A stretch of DNA of 58,026 nucleotides from an uncultured Hyphomicrobiales bacterium (GTDB lineage Bacteria; Pseudomonadota; Alphaproteobacteria; Rhizobiales; Xanthobacteraceae): NCBI GenBank assembly GCA_903878085.1, contig CAIRGJ010000022.1, forward strand, positions 1-58,026, read 5' to 3'. The notes under the pieces are model-generated. The model was given only the letters and a program-made list of their open reading frames with translations, was not told where the DNA came from and did no database searches. Positions within the stretch are counted from its first letter, which is position 1. Every line of letters starts with the position of its first letter. Below are positions 1-8,322 of this stretch, one piece after another. The translations under genes were made by a program, and so were the position numbers.

Positions 1-235
1 AGGATAAGAAGATCGCTGTATTGCCGCGTTAATTGGGGTTTTTTATTAACTTTGGCGGGCTTGCATTAACGGGCAAATCGGCCTAAATATGCAACCATAA
101 CGAGCGGCCATCGGTATGAAACGGCGAAAAGACGCCGACGGTCGGGGCAAGTTGTGCTGCCACAGTTAACATTTCGCTAGGCTATCGGGTCAGATCCCCG
201 ATGACTTTCACAGGACGACCCTCACTCATAGGGCG

Positions 236-282
236 CTCGCACAAGCGCTCGCTAAAGCAAACGCTCAATGGGCGCTTGCGAG
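236..282. repeat. Inverted repeat just before the first gene
   Basis: The left arm CTCGCACAAGCGC (236-248) pairs with GCGCTTGCGAG (272-282), with one bulged C. It ends three bases before the ATG at 285. It could be an operator for the small DNA-binding-type protein that follows, or an RNA hairpin limiting its translation. That role is inferred from position only. Confidence 0.45.
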
Positions 283-284
283 TG

Positions 285-671
285 ATGGAGTCGCTACACA
301 TGCGTTCTATACAAGCTGTCAAATACGAGGATGCGCCTGCGCGCGGAATTGATCGCGTTGCATTCTCGATTCAAGAGTTCTGTTGGCGGAACGATATTAG
401 CCCGCCGACTTATCATAAATTGAAAAATGCCGGCCTTGGCCCGGACGAGATGCGCATCGGCAATGTGATCCGCATCACAGCCGAAGCTGAATTGAAATGG
501 CAGCGGGCGCGTACCTATCCAACAGGCCAAGAAGCGGAGGCGAAGGCCCGTTCCGAAGCGATGACGGTCGCGCGCGGCAAGAAGGCCGGGAAGCTCTCCG
601 CCAAATCGCCGCGCCACATCAGCAAAATGTCGCCGGAAGAGCGCAAGGCGTACCACCGGGCAGGCCGGTGA
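285..671 (+). CDS. Small probable helix-turn-helix protein of the element
   Basis: The product is a basic protein of about 128 residues. The central segment (FSIQEFCWRNDISPPTYHKL, then a GNVIRIT turn) has the layout of a MerR/excisionase-type winged helix: a helix, a recognition helix rich in Ser/Pro/Thr/Tyr, then a short strand reading the gene-position motif. The C-terminal third is Lys/Arg/Ala-rich and looks disordered. ATG codons at 285 and 300 are the likely starts. The open frame runs back to 201, but that part overlaps the inverted repeat and looks noncoding. Such proteins commonly sit at the head of phage or island replication modules as regulators or excisionases. The exact role is not shown. 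Confidence 0.6.
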   Translation: MESLHMRSIQAVKYEDAPARGIDRVAFSIQEFCWRNDISPPTYHKLKNAGLGPDEMRIGNVIRITAEAELKWQRARTYPTGQEAEAKARSEAMTVARGKKAGKLSAKSPRHISKMSPEERKAYHRAGR

Positions 672-678
672 TAGCGCC

Positions 679-1212
679 ATGCATCAAAAAGCAAACCGCG
701 CCTCGGGGGGCATCCCGGGCGCGGCTGGTAACAACACGTCTGCGGTAAGCGACGTAGTTACTAATAGTAACCCATCTACCAAGCCGGTGCAAGTCGCGCC
801 GGGCGGCCCACTGAACCGTCACGACCGCCGGAAACTGCGGGCGGGCATCCGTGCGTTTCACAAATCCGCACGTGGCATCGTCGAGGTCGAGACGGTCCGC
901 ACGGTTGATATTCCCGCGCACCCTCAAAAAGAAAAGTTGCTCGAAGCCACGCTCTGGTGGGCAAGCACGATCTCGGCAGTGCATCCGTTGTGTTTGGCTT
1001 GCGACCACGAATGGCAAACGGTTGAGCAACGCCCGCCGGCCGCATTCGTTTTCTCCCGGCCGTGGCAGCAGACCGCCGTCTCATGGCTTGTGTCCGCGCT
1101 CTGTGACGAATGCAACCAACATCCCGAACGGACCACGGCTGCGCTCAAGCGGCTATGGCCAGGCATGCGCGTGCTTGATACGCCGCATGCGGCGACGGGG
1201 GGTGTGCAATGA
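679..1212 (+). CDS. Hypothetical protein with two CxxC pairs, before primase
   Basis: This 177-residue protein has a Ser/Asn/Gly-rich N-terminus, a basic segment (LNRHDRRKLRAG) and a C-terminal half with CLAC and CDEC pairs about 40 residues apart, which could bind one zinc ion. Its last four bases are shared with the ATG of the primase gene (ATGA at 1209-1212), so the two are probably translationally coupled. The family is not recognised. Position suggests an accessory replication or regulatory role, but this is context only. Confidence 0.7.
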   Translation: MHQKANRASGGIPGAAGNNTSAVSDVVTNSNPSTKPVQVAPGGPLNRHDRRKLRAGIRAFHKSARGIVEVETVRTVDIPAHPQKEKLLEATLWWASTISAVHPLCLACDHEWQTVEQRPPAAFVFSRPWQQTAVSWLVSALCDECNQHPERTTAALKRLWPGMRVLDTPHAATGGVQ

Positions 1213-3449
1213 ATGCCGCCAACAAGATGGTCGCCGTGCCGTCCATGCTCGATGCAGCGCTCGCCTTTGCAGCGCAAGGCATTCCGGTTTTTCCCTGTAA
1301 GAACACGCCGAAGAATGAGGCGACACACAAGGCGCCATTGACCCCTCACGGGTTCAAAGATGCGACGCGCGACCCGTTACAGATCACGCGGTGGTGGCGT
1401 ACGTGGCCCGATGCGTTGCTTGCCATGCCGACCGGCCCGGCATCGGGCGTCGATGTCCTCGACCTCGATGTCAAGAACGGCAAAAACGGTTTTGCTGCTG
1501 TGCCTGACTGGAGAAAGCTGTCGCCGGTCATCGCCCGTACGGTCAATGGTGGCGCACATATCTACTGCAAATCGGACGGCACCATCAGCAGTACCTCCGA
1601 CCAGATCGCACGAGGCGTCGATACAAGGGGCAATGGCGGCTACATCATCGTCCCCCCTTCGCCGGGCTACACTTGGGTGAAGGGGCATGACTTAAGCAAC
1701 CTTCCGCCGTGGCCTGCCGATCTGCGGCCTCCCGAAAGGCATCACAGCGACGAGCAGAACGACTCCACTAGGGCCGACACCTATCCGTCCGTCACCTTGG
1801 AGGAGATCGACGCCGCGCTCGAAGTGACCGCGAGCGACAATTACCAGGTATGGTTCCAGATAGGCTGTGCGATCCGCAAAGAACTCGGCGACGATGGCTT
1901 TCCGCTGTTCGAAAAGTGGTCGCAGAAGTCGGATAAGTACAACGCCACTGAATGTGCAAAGAAATGGCGCGCTTGCAAAAAAGTAACCGGCTTTAGTGCC
2001 GGGACGATCTTTTTCCATGCCGACGAGGCGGATCCGAACTGGCGCGATGAATACGACGCACAGCAAAGAGCCGAACTTGAGCACACAAACACGGGCGCGC
2101 TCGGAGCGGGTTTATTTCTGACCGCTGTTGATGGCAAAAAACTCCATTTACCGGAGACAGGTGAAGGGCCGACCGCCGCGCCGGTCAGCAAGGGGGAAGC
2201 GCCGAAGCCCCGTATCCGCGCCACACCTTTCGAGTGGATTGATCCGACAAAAATCCCGCCGAGACGGTGGCTCTATAAGCCGCATTACATAAGACAGTTT
2301 TTAAGCGCCACATTCTCGACTGGTGGCGTTGGTAAAAGCTCGCTCGCGATTGCCGAGGTGTTGGCCATGGCCACGGGCAAGCCGCTGCTCGCAATCCAGC
2401 CAGCGAAAGCTTTGCGGGTTTGGTACTGGAACGGTGAAGACCCAAAGGACGAATTGGATCGGCGTATCGCTGCTACCTGCAAGCACTTTGACATCACCAG
2501 CGAAGATATTGGCGGCCGCCTGTTTATCGATAGCGGTCGCACCATGCCAATCGTGGTTGCGGAGGACTCAAAGCTCGGGCCGAAGATCGCGATGCCGGTC
2601 ATCGCGGAAGTTATTGCGACCTTGCAGGACAATAAGATCGATGTGCTTATTATCGATCCGTTTGTTTCTTGCCACCATGTGCCTGAGAACGATAATACCG
2701 CCATCGAGCGCGTCGCCAAGAGTTGGTCGCACATTGCCGAGTCGACGGATTGCTCGGTTATGTTGATCCACCATACCCGCAAGACCGGCGGCAAGGAGGT
2801 GAGCGTTGACGATGGTCGCGGGGCGAGTGCATTGCTGGCGGCGGTGCGGTCCGCGCGCACGTTAAATACCATGAACGAAACGGAAGCCGACGACGCTGGT
2901 GTTGAGCATAGCGAACGGCGGCTTCATTTTCGCTGCGACAACGGCAAGTCAAACATGACACCGCCAGCGGAACAGGCCGATTGGTTCAAACTGGTTTCGA
3001 TCGATCTCGGTAACAACGAAATCGAGTGGGGCGGCGATCAAGTGGGCGTCGTGACGCCGTGGAATTATCCTGGCGCAAACCCACCGACGATCACCGCAAG
3101 CACCATATCGCAGGCGCAAAAAGCCATCGCGGCGGGCGGGCCTTGGCGTCTTGACCAGCGCTCAACGAAAGAGCCGTGGGTTGGCTCACCTATCGCGGCC
3201 GTCCTTGGCCTCAGCGAGGACAAGAGGAAAGACAAGCGCGACATTGATAAAATTGTGCGCGGCTGGCTGCAGGCGGGTTGGTTGAAGAAAGTCGAAAAGC
3301 TCGACGCCCATCGCAAGCCGAAGGATTACGTCGAGGTTGGAAAAACGCCGGTTGATGCTCCGGCTGCCGAGGCGGTGCCGAACGATATGTCGCTAGAGGG
3401 GCCGCCCGATCCGCCGCCGTGGAATGAGGTGCCCGAGTGCGCCAGTTGA
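1209..3449 (+). CDS. Bifunctional primase/polymerase fused to RepA-like AAA helicase
   Basis: This 746-residue replication protein has three parts. Residues about 12-170 match the Prim-Pol (archaeo-eukaryotic primase) fold, with a DVLDLDVKNG metal-binding type motif and a later GGAHIY segment. Residues about 195-275 resemble the primase C-terminal domain (PriCT family), with the pattern YQVWFQIGCAIRKELG. Residues about 340-610 form a RecA/DnaB-like ATPase with Walker A GGVGKSS near 370, a WNGED segment, Walker B VLIIDPF near 478 and an LIHHTRKTGG motif. Such fusions prime and unwind DNA at phage, plasmid and satellite origins. The stop codon lies inside a terminator-like hairpin. It is the best-defined replication gene of the element. 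Confidence 0.9.
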   Translation: MNAANKMVAVPSMLDAALAFAAQGIPVFPCKNTPKNEATHKAPLTPHGFKDATRDPLQITRWWRTWPDALLAMPTGPASGVDVLDLDVKNGKNGFAAVPDWRKLSPVIARTVNGGAHIYCKSDGTISSTSDQIARGVDTRGNGGYIIVPPSPGYTWVKGHDLSNLPPWPADLRPPERHHSDEQNDSTRADTYPSVTLEEIDAALEVTASDNYQVWFQIGCAIRKELGDDGFPLFEKWSQKSDKYNATECAKKWRACKKVTGFSAGTIFFHADEADPNWRDEYDAQQRAELEHTNTGALGAGLFLTAVDGKKLHLPETGEGPTAAPVSKGEAPKPRIRATPFEWIDPTKIPPRRWLYKPHYIRQFLSATFSTGGVGKSSLAIAEVLAMATGKPLLAIQPAKALRVWYWNGEDPKDELDRRIAATCKHFDITSEDIGGRLFIDSGRTMPIVVAEDSKLGPKIAMPVIAEVIATLQDNKIDVLIIDPFVSCHHVPENDNTAIERVAKSWSHIAESTDCSVMLIHHTRKTGGKEVSVDDGRGASALLAAVRSARTLNTMNETEADDAGVEHSERRLHFRCDNGKSNMTPPAEQADWFKLVSIDLGNNEIEWGGDQVGVVTPWNYPGANPPTITASTISQAQKAIAAGGPWRLDQRSTKEPWVGSPIAAVLGLSEDKRKDKRDIDKIVRGWLQAGWLKKVEKLDAHRKPKDYVEVGKTPVDAPAAEAVPNDMSLEGPPDPPPWNEVPECAS

Positions 3450-3461
3450 TTGAGTGGCGCA
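3438..3461 (+). terminator. Hairpin overlapping the primase stop codon
   Basis: TGCGCCAGT at 3438 faces AGTGGCGCA ending at 3461, with the stop codon TGA (3447-3449) in the loop, and a run of six T follows at 3465. It has the form of an intrinsic terminator. The same arm sequence recurs twice more downstream, so it may also be one unit of an iterated protein-binding site. Confidence 0.5.
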
Positions 3462-3508
3462 GGGTTTTTTGCACCCAGGGCCTAGGAAATGCCGATGGAA
3501 TGGGCCTT

Positions 3509-3532
3509 TGCGCCAGTTGGCGGACTGGCGCA
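3509..3532. repeat. Perfect inverted repeat TGCGCCAGT / ACTGGCGCA
   Basis: The 9-base arms are perfect, with a 6-base loop. This is the second copy of the motif that overlaps the primase stop codon. It lies in the noncoding stretch before the terminase genes. Confidence 0.7.
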
Positions 3533-3560
3533 TTCAGAGTGTCGCAACCCACACGCCGTT

Positions 3561-3612
3561 TGCGCCAGTAGTAGTTGTTCCCCTTTAGGGGAACTACTAC
3601 TGGAGCGGCGCA
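3561..3612. repeat. Long hairpin sharing the TGCGCCAGT arm
   Basis: TGCGCC (3561-3566) pairs with GGCGCA (3607-3612). AGTAGTAGTT (3567-3576) pairs with AACTACTACT (3592-3601). CCCC (3580-3583) pairs with GGGG (3588-3591) around a TTTA loop. Small bulges separate the three stems. It is the third and most elaborate copy of the element's iterated inverted repeat. Confidence 0.7.
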
Positions 3613-3935
3613 GCGGCCAAGCGGGGAGTTTAAACCTCTCCCTGGGCAGATCGAATACCCGCCCAAAAAAATGCCGCCGGGCTCGACTGCACGCCGGAAG
3701 GCCCCACAACGCCCCACAATCGCCCGCGACGGCCGCTCATTGCCGTGCTGCGGCAATACGTTGGCTCGGATCGAAGAAAATGGACCATTGGGCCTGTCTG
3801 GGAAGCATCCGCCGCGCGCTCTTACCAGTCGGCCCGGTAGCCTGCGCCAACGTAAGGGCTCGGCCGTCGTTTTTTTCTAGCCGCTCATTTGCGTTGGGGA
3901 AACCGCTCCCGTGCAGCTCAGCTAAACACACGAAG

Positions 3936-3952
3936 CCCCCTTATTAAGGGGG
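3936..3952. repeat. Hairpin CCCCCTT / AAGGGGG
   Basis: A perfect 7-base stem with a 3-base loop sits upstream of the terminase operon at the start of an AT-rich stretch. It may end transcription coming from the left or mark the edge of the packaging region. Confidence 0.45.
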
Positions 3953-4051
3953 TAACATAACTCGCATTAACTTCTAAAAACCCATATAATTATGGATTTT
4001 ATGCTGATTCCGGGCTATAAATAGTTCAGAGAGCAAATATAGAGAGACATA

Positions 4052-4459
4052 TTGCCAGCTGAAAGCGCAACAGTCGCCGCAATGCCGCCCGCCAGCCGGA
4101 GCGCCAAAACGAACGGTCGCCGCCTGTTCGTCGATGGCGACGGCCGGGGGCCATGGGCGCGGCGCTGGCGCGACCTCAAGACCCTGTACGCCGACGACCT
4201 GGGTGGTGAGGGCTCGCTTTCCGAATTTCAACTCGGCTTGGTGGGCACTGCGGCGACCATGCGTTGCGAGCTTGAACGGCTCGAAGGCCGCCTGTCTGTT
4301 GGCGAGGCCATCGACACTGACATGTACGGGCGCATTGCTGGGCATTATCGGCGCATCTGCGAGACACTGGGCATAGAGCGCCGTCAGCGCGACGTGACGC
4401 CTTCGGTCGCCGACTACGTTGCCAACGCCGCCGCTGACGAAGAGGCGAGCGCGGCATGA
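4052..4459 (+). CDS. Probable small terminase subunit
   Basis: The product of up to 135 residues begins at TTG 4052, or ATG 4082. It is mainly helical and charged, with the conserved-looking pattern WARRWRDLKTLYADDLGG, a segment LVGTAATMRCELERLEGRL, and YGRIAGHYRRICETLGIERR near the end. Its end overlaps the large terminase start as ATGA at 4456-4459. The call rests on position directly before a clear large terminase, on the size, and on the helical make-up expected of a DNA-recognition subunit. The sequence itself is not diagnostic. Confidence 0.6.
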   Translation: MPAESATVAAMPPASRSAKTNGRRLFVDGDGRGPWARRWRDLKTLYADDLGGEGSLSEFQLGLVGTAATMRCELERLEGRLSVGEAIDTDMYGRIAGHYRRICETLGIERRQRDVTPSVADYVANAAADEEASAA

Positions 4460-5916
4460 AACCGTCCATCAGCATCCGCAAGGCGCTCTTCGACAAGAAG
4501 CTGCTCGGCAACGTGCTCGCCGGTAAGACCTGGCACCCTTGGCGCGTTCTGCTGATCGCCGCGATGGGCGAACCGCTGACCGACGACGAGCGCGTCATCT
4601 TCACCCAATTGACGGGGCGCGAGCGCGAACCGCTGCAATGCGTCGAAGAGTTTGTGGCCGTCGTCGGGAGGCGTGGCGGCAAGTCGAGAGCAATGGCAGT
4701 CCTTGCAACTTTCATCGCAGCACTCTGTAAGCACCTTCTTGTGTGCGGCGAGCGCGGTGTCGTCTTGTTGATCGCGCCAGATCAAAAGCAAGCCGTCATA
4801 GCTCTCAATTACGCCGTAGCCACCTTCGAACAGTCACCGATCCTCAAGCGGCTCATCGCCAACAAAAACAGTGACACCTTGGAATTGACCAACGGCGTCA
4901 GCATCGAAGTTCGCGCGGCATCCTTTCGCCGCCTGCGCGGCCCGACTTATATCGCTGTCATCGCCGACGAGGCGGCGTTTTGGTACAGCGACGAGTTCTC
5001 AGCGAACGCAGACACCGAAATCCTCAATGCCGTCCGACCGGGCTTGGCAACGACTGGCGGTCCGCTGATCATCGCCTCGAGCCCGTATGCAAAGCGCGGC
5101 GTTTTGTTCGACGCATACAAACGTAACTTCGGGCCGGATGGCGATCCGTTAATCCTCGTGGCTCAGGGCGCGAGCCGGGACTTCAATCCGTCGCTGCTGC
5201 AGTCAGTCGTTGATCGCGCATTGGAACGCGATCACGCAGCAGCATCAGCCGAATTTCTTGCGCAGTTCAGGAACGACATAGAGGGCTTCGTCAGCTATGA
5301 AATCGTCCAAGCTTGTGTTGGTGATCATGTCGAGATGGCACCACTTCCGCGCCGTCATTATCATGCCTTCGTCGATCCAAGCGGCGGCAGCGCTGATAGT
5401 TTCACACTGGCAATTAGCCACCGTGACGGCGAGCGCATTATTGTCGATGCCACGCGTGAGGTGAAGCCGCCGTTCTCGCCTGAAGGCGTGATCGATGACT
5501 TCTCGGTTCTTCTCAAATCCTATCGCGTCACGAAGGTTGTCGGCGACCGATACGCGGGCGAGTTTCCCCGTGAATTATTCCGCAAGCGCGGCATCGGCTA
5601 CGTCTGCTCGGAGAAGCCGAAGTCAGATCTGTTCCGCGATTTGCTGCCGTTGCTAAATGCGGGCCGCATCGTGCTACCGAAGTCTGAACGGCTTGTCGGC
5701 CAGTTGACTGGCCTTGAGCGTCGCACTGCGCGCTCAGGCAAAGACAGCATCGATCATGGCCCTGGCAGTCACGACGACTTGGCGAACGCAGTTGCTGGGA
5801 CTGCCGATCTCGCAACCAGCCAGCCAGCGCCTCTTGTCGTTACAAATGCAGTTCTCGCGCGAGCGCACTCACACCTGCCAACATCTCGCCAATCATCCAC
5901 GAGAGTTTTCTTCTGA
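4456..5916 (+). CDS. Large terminase subunit (packaging ATPase-nuclease)
   Basis: This 486-residue protein has the architecture of phage large terminases. The N-terminal ATPase has a deviant Walker A GRRGGKS near residue 72 and a Walker B AVIADEAAFW near 168 followed by a coupling-type IIASSPYAK segment. The C-terminal RNase H-like nuclease has acidic motifs in FVDPSGG near 305, VGDRYAGEF near 360 and GSHDDLANAVAG near 436. These would drive DNA into proheads and cut the concatemer. All motifs look intact and the length is full. No portal or capsid gene follows, which is unusual for a phage and points to a satellite or a relic. Confidence 0.9.
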   Translation: MKPSISIRKALFDKKLLGNVLAGKTWHPWRVLLIAAMGEPLTDDERVIFTQLTGREREPLQCVEEFVAVVGRRGGKSRAMAVLATFIAALCKHLLVCGERGVVLLIAPDQKQAVIALNYAVATFEQSPILKRLIANKNSDTLELTNGVSIEVRAASFRRLRGPTYIAVIADEAAFWYSDEFSANADTEILNAVRPGLATTGGPLIIASSPYAKRGVLFDAYKRNFGPDGDPLILVAQGASRDFNPSLLQSVVDRALERDHAAASAEFLAQFRNDIEGFVSYEIVQACVGDHVEMAPLPRRHYHAFVDPSGGSADSFTLAISHRDGERIIVDATREVKPPFSPEGVIDDFSVLLKSYRVTKVVGDRYAGEFPRELFRKRGIGYVCSEKPKSDLFRDLLPLLNAGRIVLPKSERLVGQLTGLERRTARSGKDSIDHGPGSHDDLANAVAGTADLATSQPAPLVVTNAVLARAHSHLPTSRQSSTRVFF

Positions 5917-5938
5917 ACGTCAACCCAAGGAGCTAACA

Positions 5939-6367
5939 ATGCAGATCATGCCGATGCCATCCCGTTACGGTACGAATAAAGAAAACCTCTTCATCGAAAT
6001 CTCCGGCGGTCGCAACACCGACGGACGCGGCTGGGCTTACGATGCCATGCCTGAAGGCCTTAAGATTAGATCCTTCCGCATGGCTCGTGACGATATCGAC
6101 CCGAACAAGTCGATGAAGCAAGTCGGCGGAATGACAGCCGAAGCATACGGCCGCGTCATGGAGTTTCTCAAAGGTAGGCTCGACGCCGACAGCATGTCAG
6201 AGCTGCACCGTCTTCTTGAGGCTGTCGGCTCAGGCAAGCCGAGCGAAGTCGATGCCACTGACGATCCTTCTTCGTTCCTTGGCAAACCGAAAGTCGGGGG
6301 AGCCATGGACAGCGCCGTCGGCTTCTTCGGACGCTTCCCTAACGCTAAGCGGATTGGGTTTGTGTGA
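5939..6367 (+). CDS. Hypothetical protein after terminase
   Basis: This 142-residue protein starts at ATG 5939, seven bases after a strong AAGGAG ribosome binding site. The open frame continues back to 5714 inside the terminase gene, but the RBS fixes the start. The middle is helical and acidic (LDADSMSELHRLLEAV), and the C-terminus ends in a Phe/Arg-rich motif GFFGRFPNAKRIGFV. Families with a similar tail occur among small phage head-assembly proteins, but I cannot name one with confidence. Its stop codon overlaps the next start. Confidence 0.75.
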   Translation: MQIMPMPSRYGTNKENLFIEISGGRNTDGRGWAYDAMPEGLKIRSFRMARDDIDPNKSMKQVGGMTAEAYGRVMEFLKGRLDADSMSELHRLLEAVGSGKPSEVDATDDPSSFLGKPKVGGAMDSAVGFFGRFPNAKRIGFV

Positions 6368-7038
6368 TGACACAGCAAGCCAAACTCAAAGCCGCCGAAG
6401 CTGCGCCACGCGACCAACTCGCCGCCGCAATCAAAGATCATGCCGCCACGCTTGCCTTGCAAAAGCGGGTCGCGGAGGCTCTCGAACATGCGTCCGAAAC
6501 TGTTTATGCGTGCCGTCCCTCAGTAGAGGCAGCCGAAACGCAGCTTGCCGAGGCGCAAGCCAATACAAGTCGCAGGCTTGCCGCTGTTGCGTTGGGAGAA
6601 CCTGTCGGCATCTCAACGCAAGATGCCACCGACGCCTTGACCAAGGCACAAAACGACCTTTCCGTTGCGCGTGCCACGCGTGAGGCCCTCGGCGCACGGC
6701 ACCAGCGCACGAATGCAGCGCTGGCTGCGTGCCAGCAAAAAGTCGATGATGCCGTGCGTGACGTTATCGGGGCTTCTGTGCCTTCTATTGCTGAATTATT
6801 GAAAGAGGCCACAGCAGCGCGCGACAAGTTTGTCGAGTACCGTTGTCTGTTGCGTTGGCTGATGCGCAACGGCTTTGACAGTTCATCCCCAGAATACGAA
6901 ATGATGAACGACTTCTTAGGCCATCCGTTTCTGTTGCTTGAGTATGGAGATGGGTGGTCGAAAAACGCCATCCTTGCGCCGTGGCAGAAGGCTCGTGATG
7001 TATTGGCAACTGACGCATCAACGTCATTGCCGGTTTGA
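6367..7038 (+). CDS. Hypothetical coiled-coil protein
   Basis: This roughly 223-residue protein starts at ATG 6367, sharing one base with the preceding TGA. A GTG at 6364 is the alternative. Residues about 1-150 are Ala/Glu/Gln/Lys-rich heptads predicted to form a long coiled coil. The last 60 residues are more globular and aromatic (LLRWLMRNGFD, FLLLEYGDGWSKN). No enzyme motif is visible. It ends the plus-strand run that began with the terminase, and a hairpin follows. Confidence 0.7.
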   Translation: MTQQAKLKAAEAAPRDQLAAAIKDHAATLALQKRVAEALEHASETVYACRPSVEAAETQLAEAQANTSRRLAAVALGEPVGISTQDATDALTKAQNDLSVARATREALGARHQRTNAALAACQQKVDDAVRDVIGASVPSIAELLKEATAARDKFVEYRCLLRWLMRNGFDSSSPEYEMMNDFLGHPFLLLEYGDGWSKNAILAPWQKARDVLATDASTSLPV

Positions 7039-7094
7039 GTTGCGTCTCGGCGGCTTGTTTCAAAATCTCCTTTTGAGGTCGCCGAAGGTGCAGT

Positions 7095-7129
7095 AGGGCC
7101 GCTCGTTTGATCCGCAGGCGGGCGGCCCT
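7095..7129 (+). terminator. Possible terminator after the packaging operon
   Basis: AGGGCCGC (7095-7102) pairs perfectly with GCGGCCCT (7122-7129), followed by TTTAAA. The T run is short, so termination is plausible but not certain. Confidence 0.4.
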
Positions 7130-7187
7130 TTAAAGGATTGCATCGGTAGCGGCCTTTCTACTCCTTGGGGCAAGCTCGAGATGCAAA

Positions 7188-7253
7188 GGGCCGTCATTCG
7201 ACGACAAGCGGATGACGGCCCGCCGTCCGGCTCTCTTCCTGGTTACCGGACGG
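7188..7253. repeat. Two tandem perfect hairpins
   Basis: GGGCCGTCAT (7188-7197) pairs with ATGACGGCCC (7212-7221). CCGTCCGG (7223-7230) pairs with CCGGACGG (7246-7253). They lie back to back between a rightward operon and a leftward gene. They may be bidirectional terminators or a structured RNA. Confidence 0.6.
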
Positions 7254-7322
7254 TGGTTAGGCATCACGCCGAAGGAAACTGCCAATTGGAGACGTTTGTC
7301 ATCATGACGGCCATTCAGAAAA

Positions 7323-7553
7323 TTAGTGAGCACCTTGCGTTGGCGCTTTTGCGGCGAGCGTTTCCCGAATGGTTTTGCTCTGCTCAAGAGCGCGTTGTAA
7401 TCGGTCTAGTTCCTCCGCTGGAATCACAAGGTTGGCGGATAATCCAGATAGGGAGAATCCGATCAACAACTCTCCCTGCAATCCTAAACCGAAAGTGAAT
7501 GGTGGTTTAGCATCGAAGGTGATGTTCTGCGTAGATTGCTCATTCTCAGACAC
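7323..7553 (-). CDS. Hypothetical 76-residue protein
   Basis: The gene reads leftward from a GTG start at 7553, with an AGGGAG ribosome binding site about eight bases upstream. The product has an acidic N-terminus, a central alternating hydrophobic stretch (FGLGLQGELLIGFSLSGL) suggestive of a beta hairpin, and an amphipathic helix (EELDRLQRALEQSK). Similar small proteins are frequent in phage and island regions and no function is recognised. Confidence 0.55.
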   Translation of the reverse strand: MSENEQSTQNITFDAKPPFTFGLGLQGELLIGFSLSGLSANLVIPAEELDRLQRALEQSKTIRETLAAKAPTQGAH

Positions 7554-7803
7554 AGCTTCGCTCCCTAGCTCGCTTGATAGTTCACTAGGATAGCGATGGA
7601 AGGGACGGGCGTCATGCTCGGCTCTTTCATTTTTGGCAGATTACGAAGGGTTCCAGGGGCGAACGGCACCCATAACAGCGGCAATTCTCGCGGCACGCGG
7701 AATTGCCCCGGGTCAGAAAAGCCTTTAAAATTGGAACAAACAGGCGCTATTAACGTAGAATCAGCAGTTAGCTCTATAAAGATTGAGCATTGCGGAGGGG
7801 AAC

Positions 7804-8322
7804 ATGGCTTCCAATGAAGATCGTTTGCCGAGCGTGACGCATTACGTCATCGCCCGCTGTGATCCAGCCAAACTCGGCGCGACCAAACTGAACAAGGTTC
7901 TTTGGTTCGCGGACGTGATCTATTATCGCCGGCATGGGCGCACTATCACGGGCGTCGATAATTACGTGAAGCAGCAATTCGGTCCCGTGCAGCGGAACAT
8001 GCTCGGCGTTCTCGAAAAGCTGAAGAAAGAAGGCAAGATCGCCGAACGGCCTAGTGACACCCCGGTTGGAATTCGCCGTGAATATGTTTGGCTTGAAGAG
8101 CCGACCCTAGCGCCTTTCGCGGGCGACGAAGTTGATTTGCTCAACGAGGTTATGGACTGGATCTGCAACGGCGAGAGCGCGAAATCCATCTCCGACAAGA
8201 GCCACGATGTGTTGTGGGAAGAAACGGAGATCGGCGCTGCGATGCCTGTTGCCGCTGGGGCGGTCGTCCCGGCTGAGATCACGGCTGAAGCGGTGGAGTG
8301 GGCGAAGAGCGCCTTCGCGTGA
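7804..8322 (+). CDS. Panacea-domain antitoxin (DUF4065/SocA-like)
   Basis: This 172-residue protein starts at ATG 7804, directly after a GGAGGGG ribosome binding site. The segment TKLNKVLWFADVIYYRRHG followed by an FGPVQRN block matches the Panacea (DUF4065) fold, whose hallmarks are a conserved Lys-Leu helix, an aromatic/Ala helix and a G-P-V turn. Panacea proteins are antitoxins that neutralise many unrelated toxins encoded beside them. The stop codon overlaps the next gene's GTG start (GTGA at 8319-8322), typical of a coupled toxin-antitoxin operon. Confidence 0.85.
   Translation: MASNEDRLPSVTHYVIARCDPAKLGATKLNKVLWFADVIYYRRHGRTITGVDNYVKQQFGPVQRNMLGVLEKLKKEGKIAERPSDTPVGIRREYVWLEEPTLAPFAGDEVDLLNEVMDWICNGESAKSISDKSHDVLWEETEIGAAMPVAAGAVVPAEITAEAVEWAKSAFA

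Larger units (their letters stand above)
3450..4051. other. Noncoding region between replication and packaging genes
   Basis: About 600 bases without a convincing gene. Open frames exist on both strands but their translations are low-complexity Arg/Ser/Pro/Cys mixtures without plausible starts. The region holds three copies of the motif TGCGCCAGT as inverted repeats, another strong hairpin at 3936-3952, and an AT-rich stretch (about 3953-4040) directly before the terminase genes that probably holds their promoter. An origin of replication, a packaging (cos/pac) site or both would be expected here in a satellite element. That is inference. Confidence 0.5.

Noticed and set aside
3489-3947. Long open frame on the plus strand between primase and terminase
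   Set aside because: Its translation is a Cys/Arg/Ser/Pro mixture with no ordered segments, it runs straight through the hairpins, and it has no ribosome binding site.
7596-7817. 73-residue plus-strand frame before the Panacea gene
   Set aside because: Composition is Gly/Asn/Ser-rich without structure, and it overlaps the start region of the better-supported antitoxin gene.
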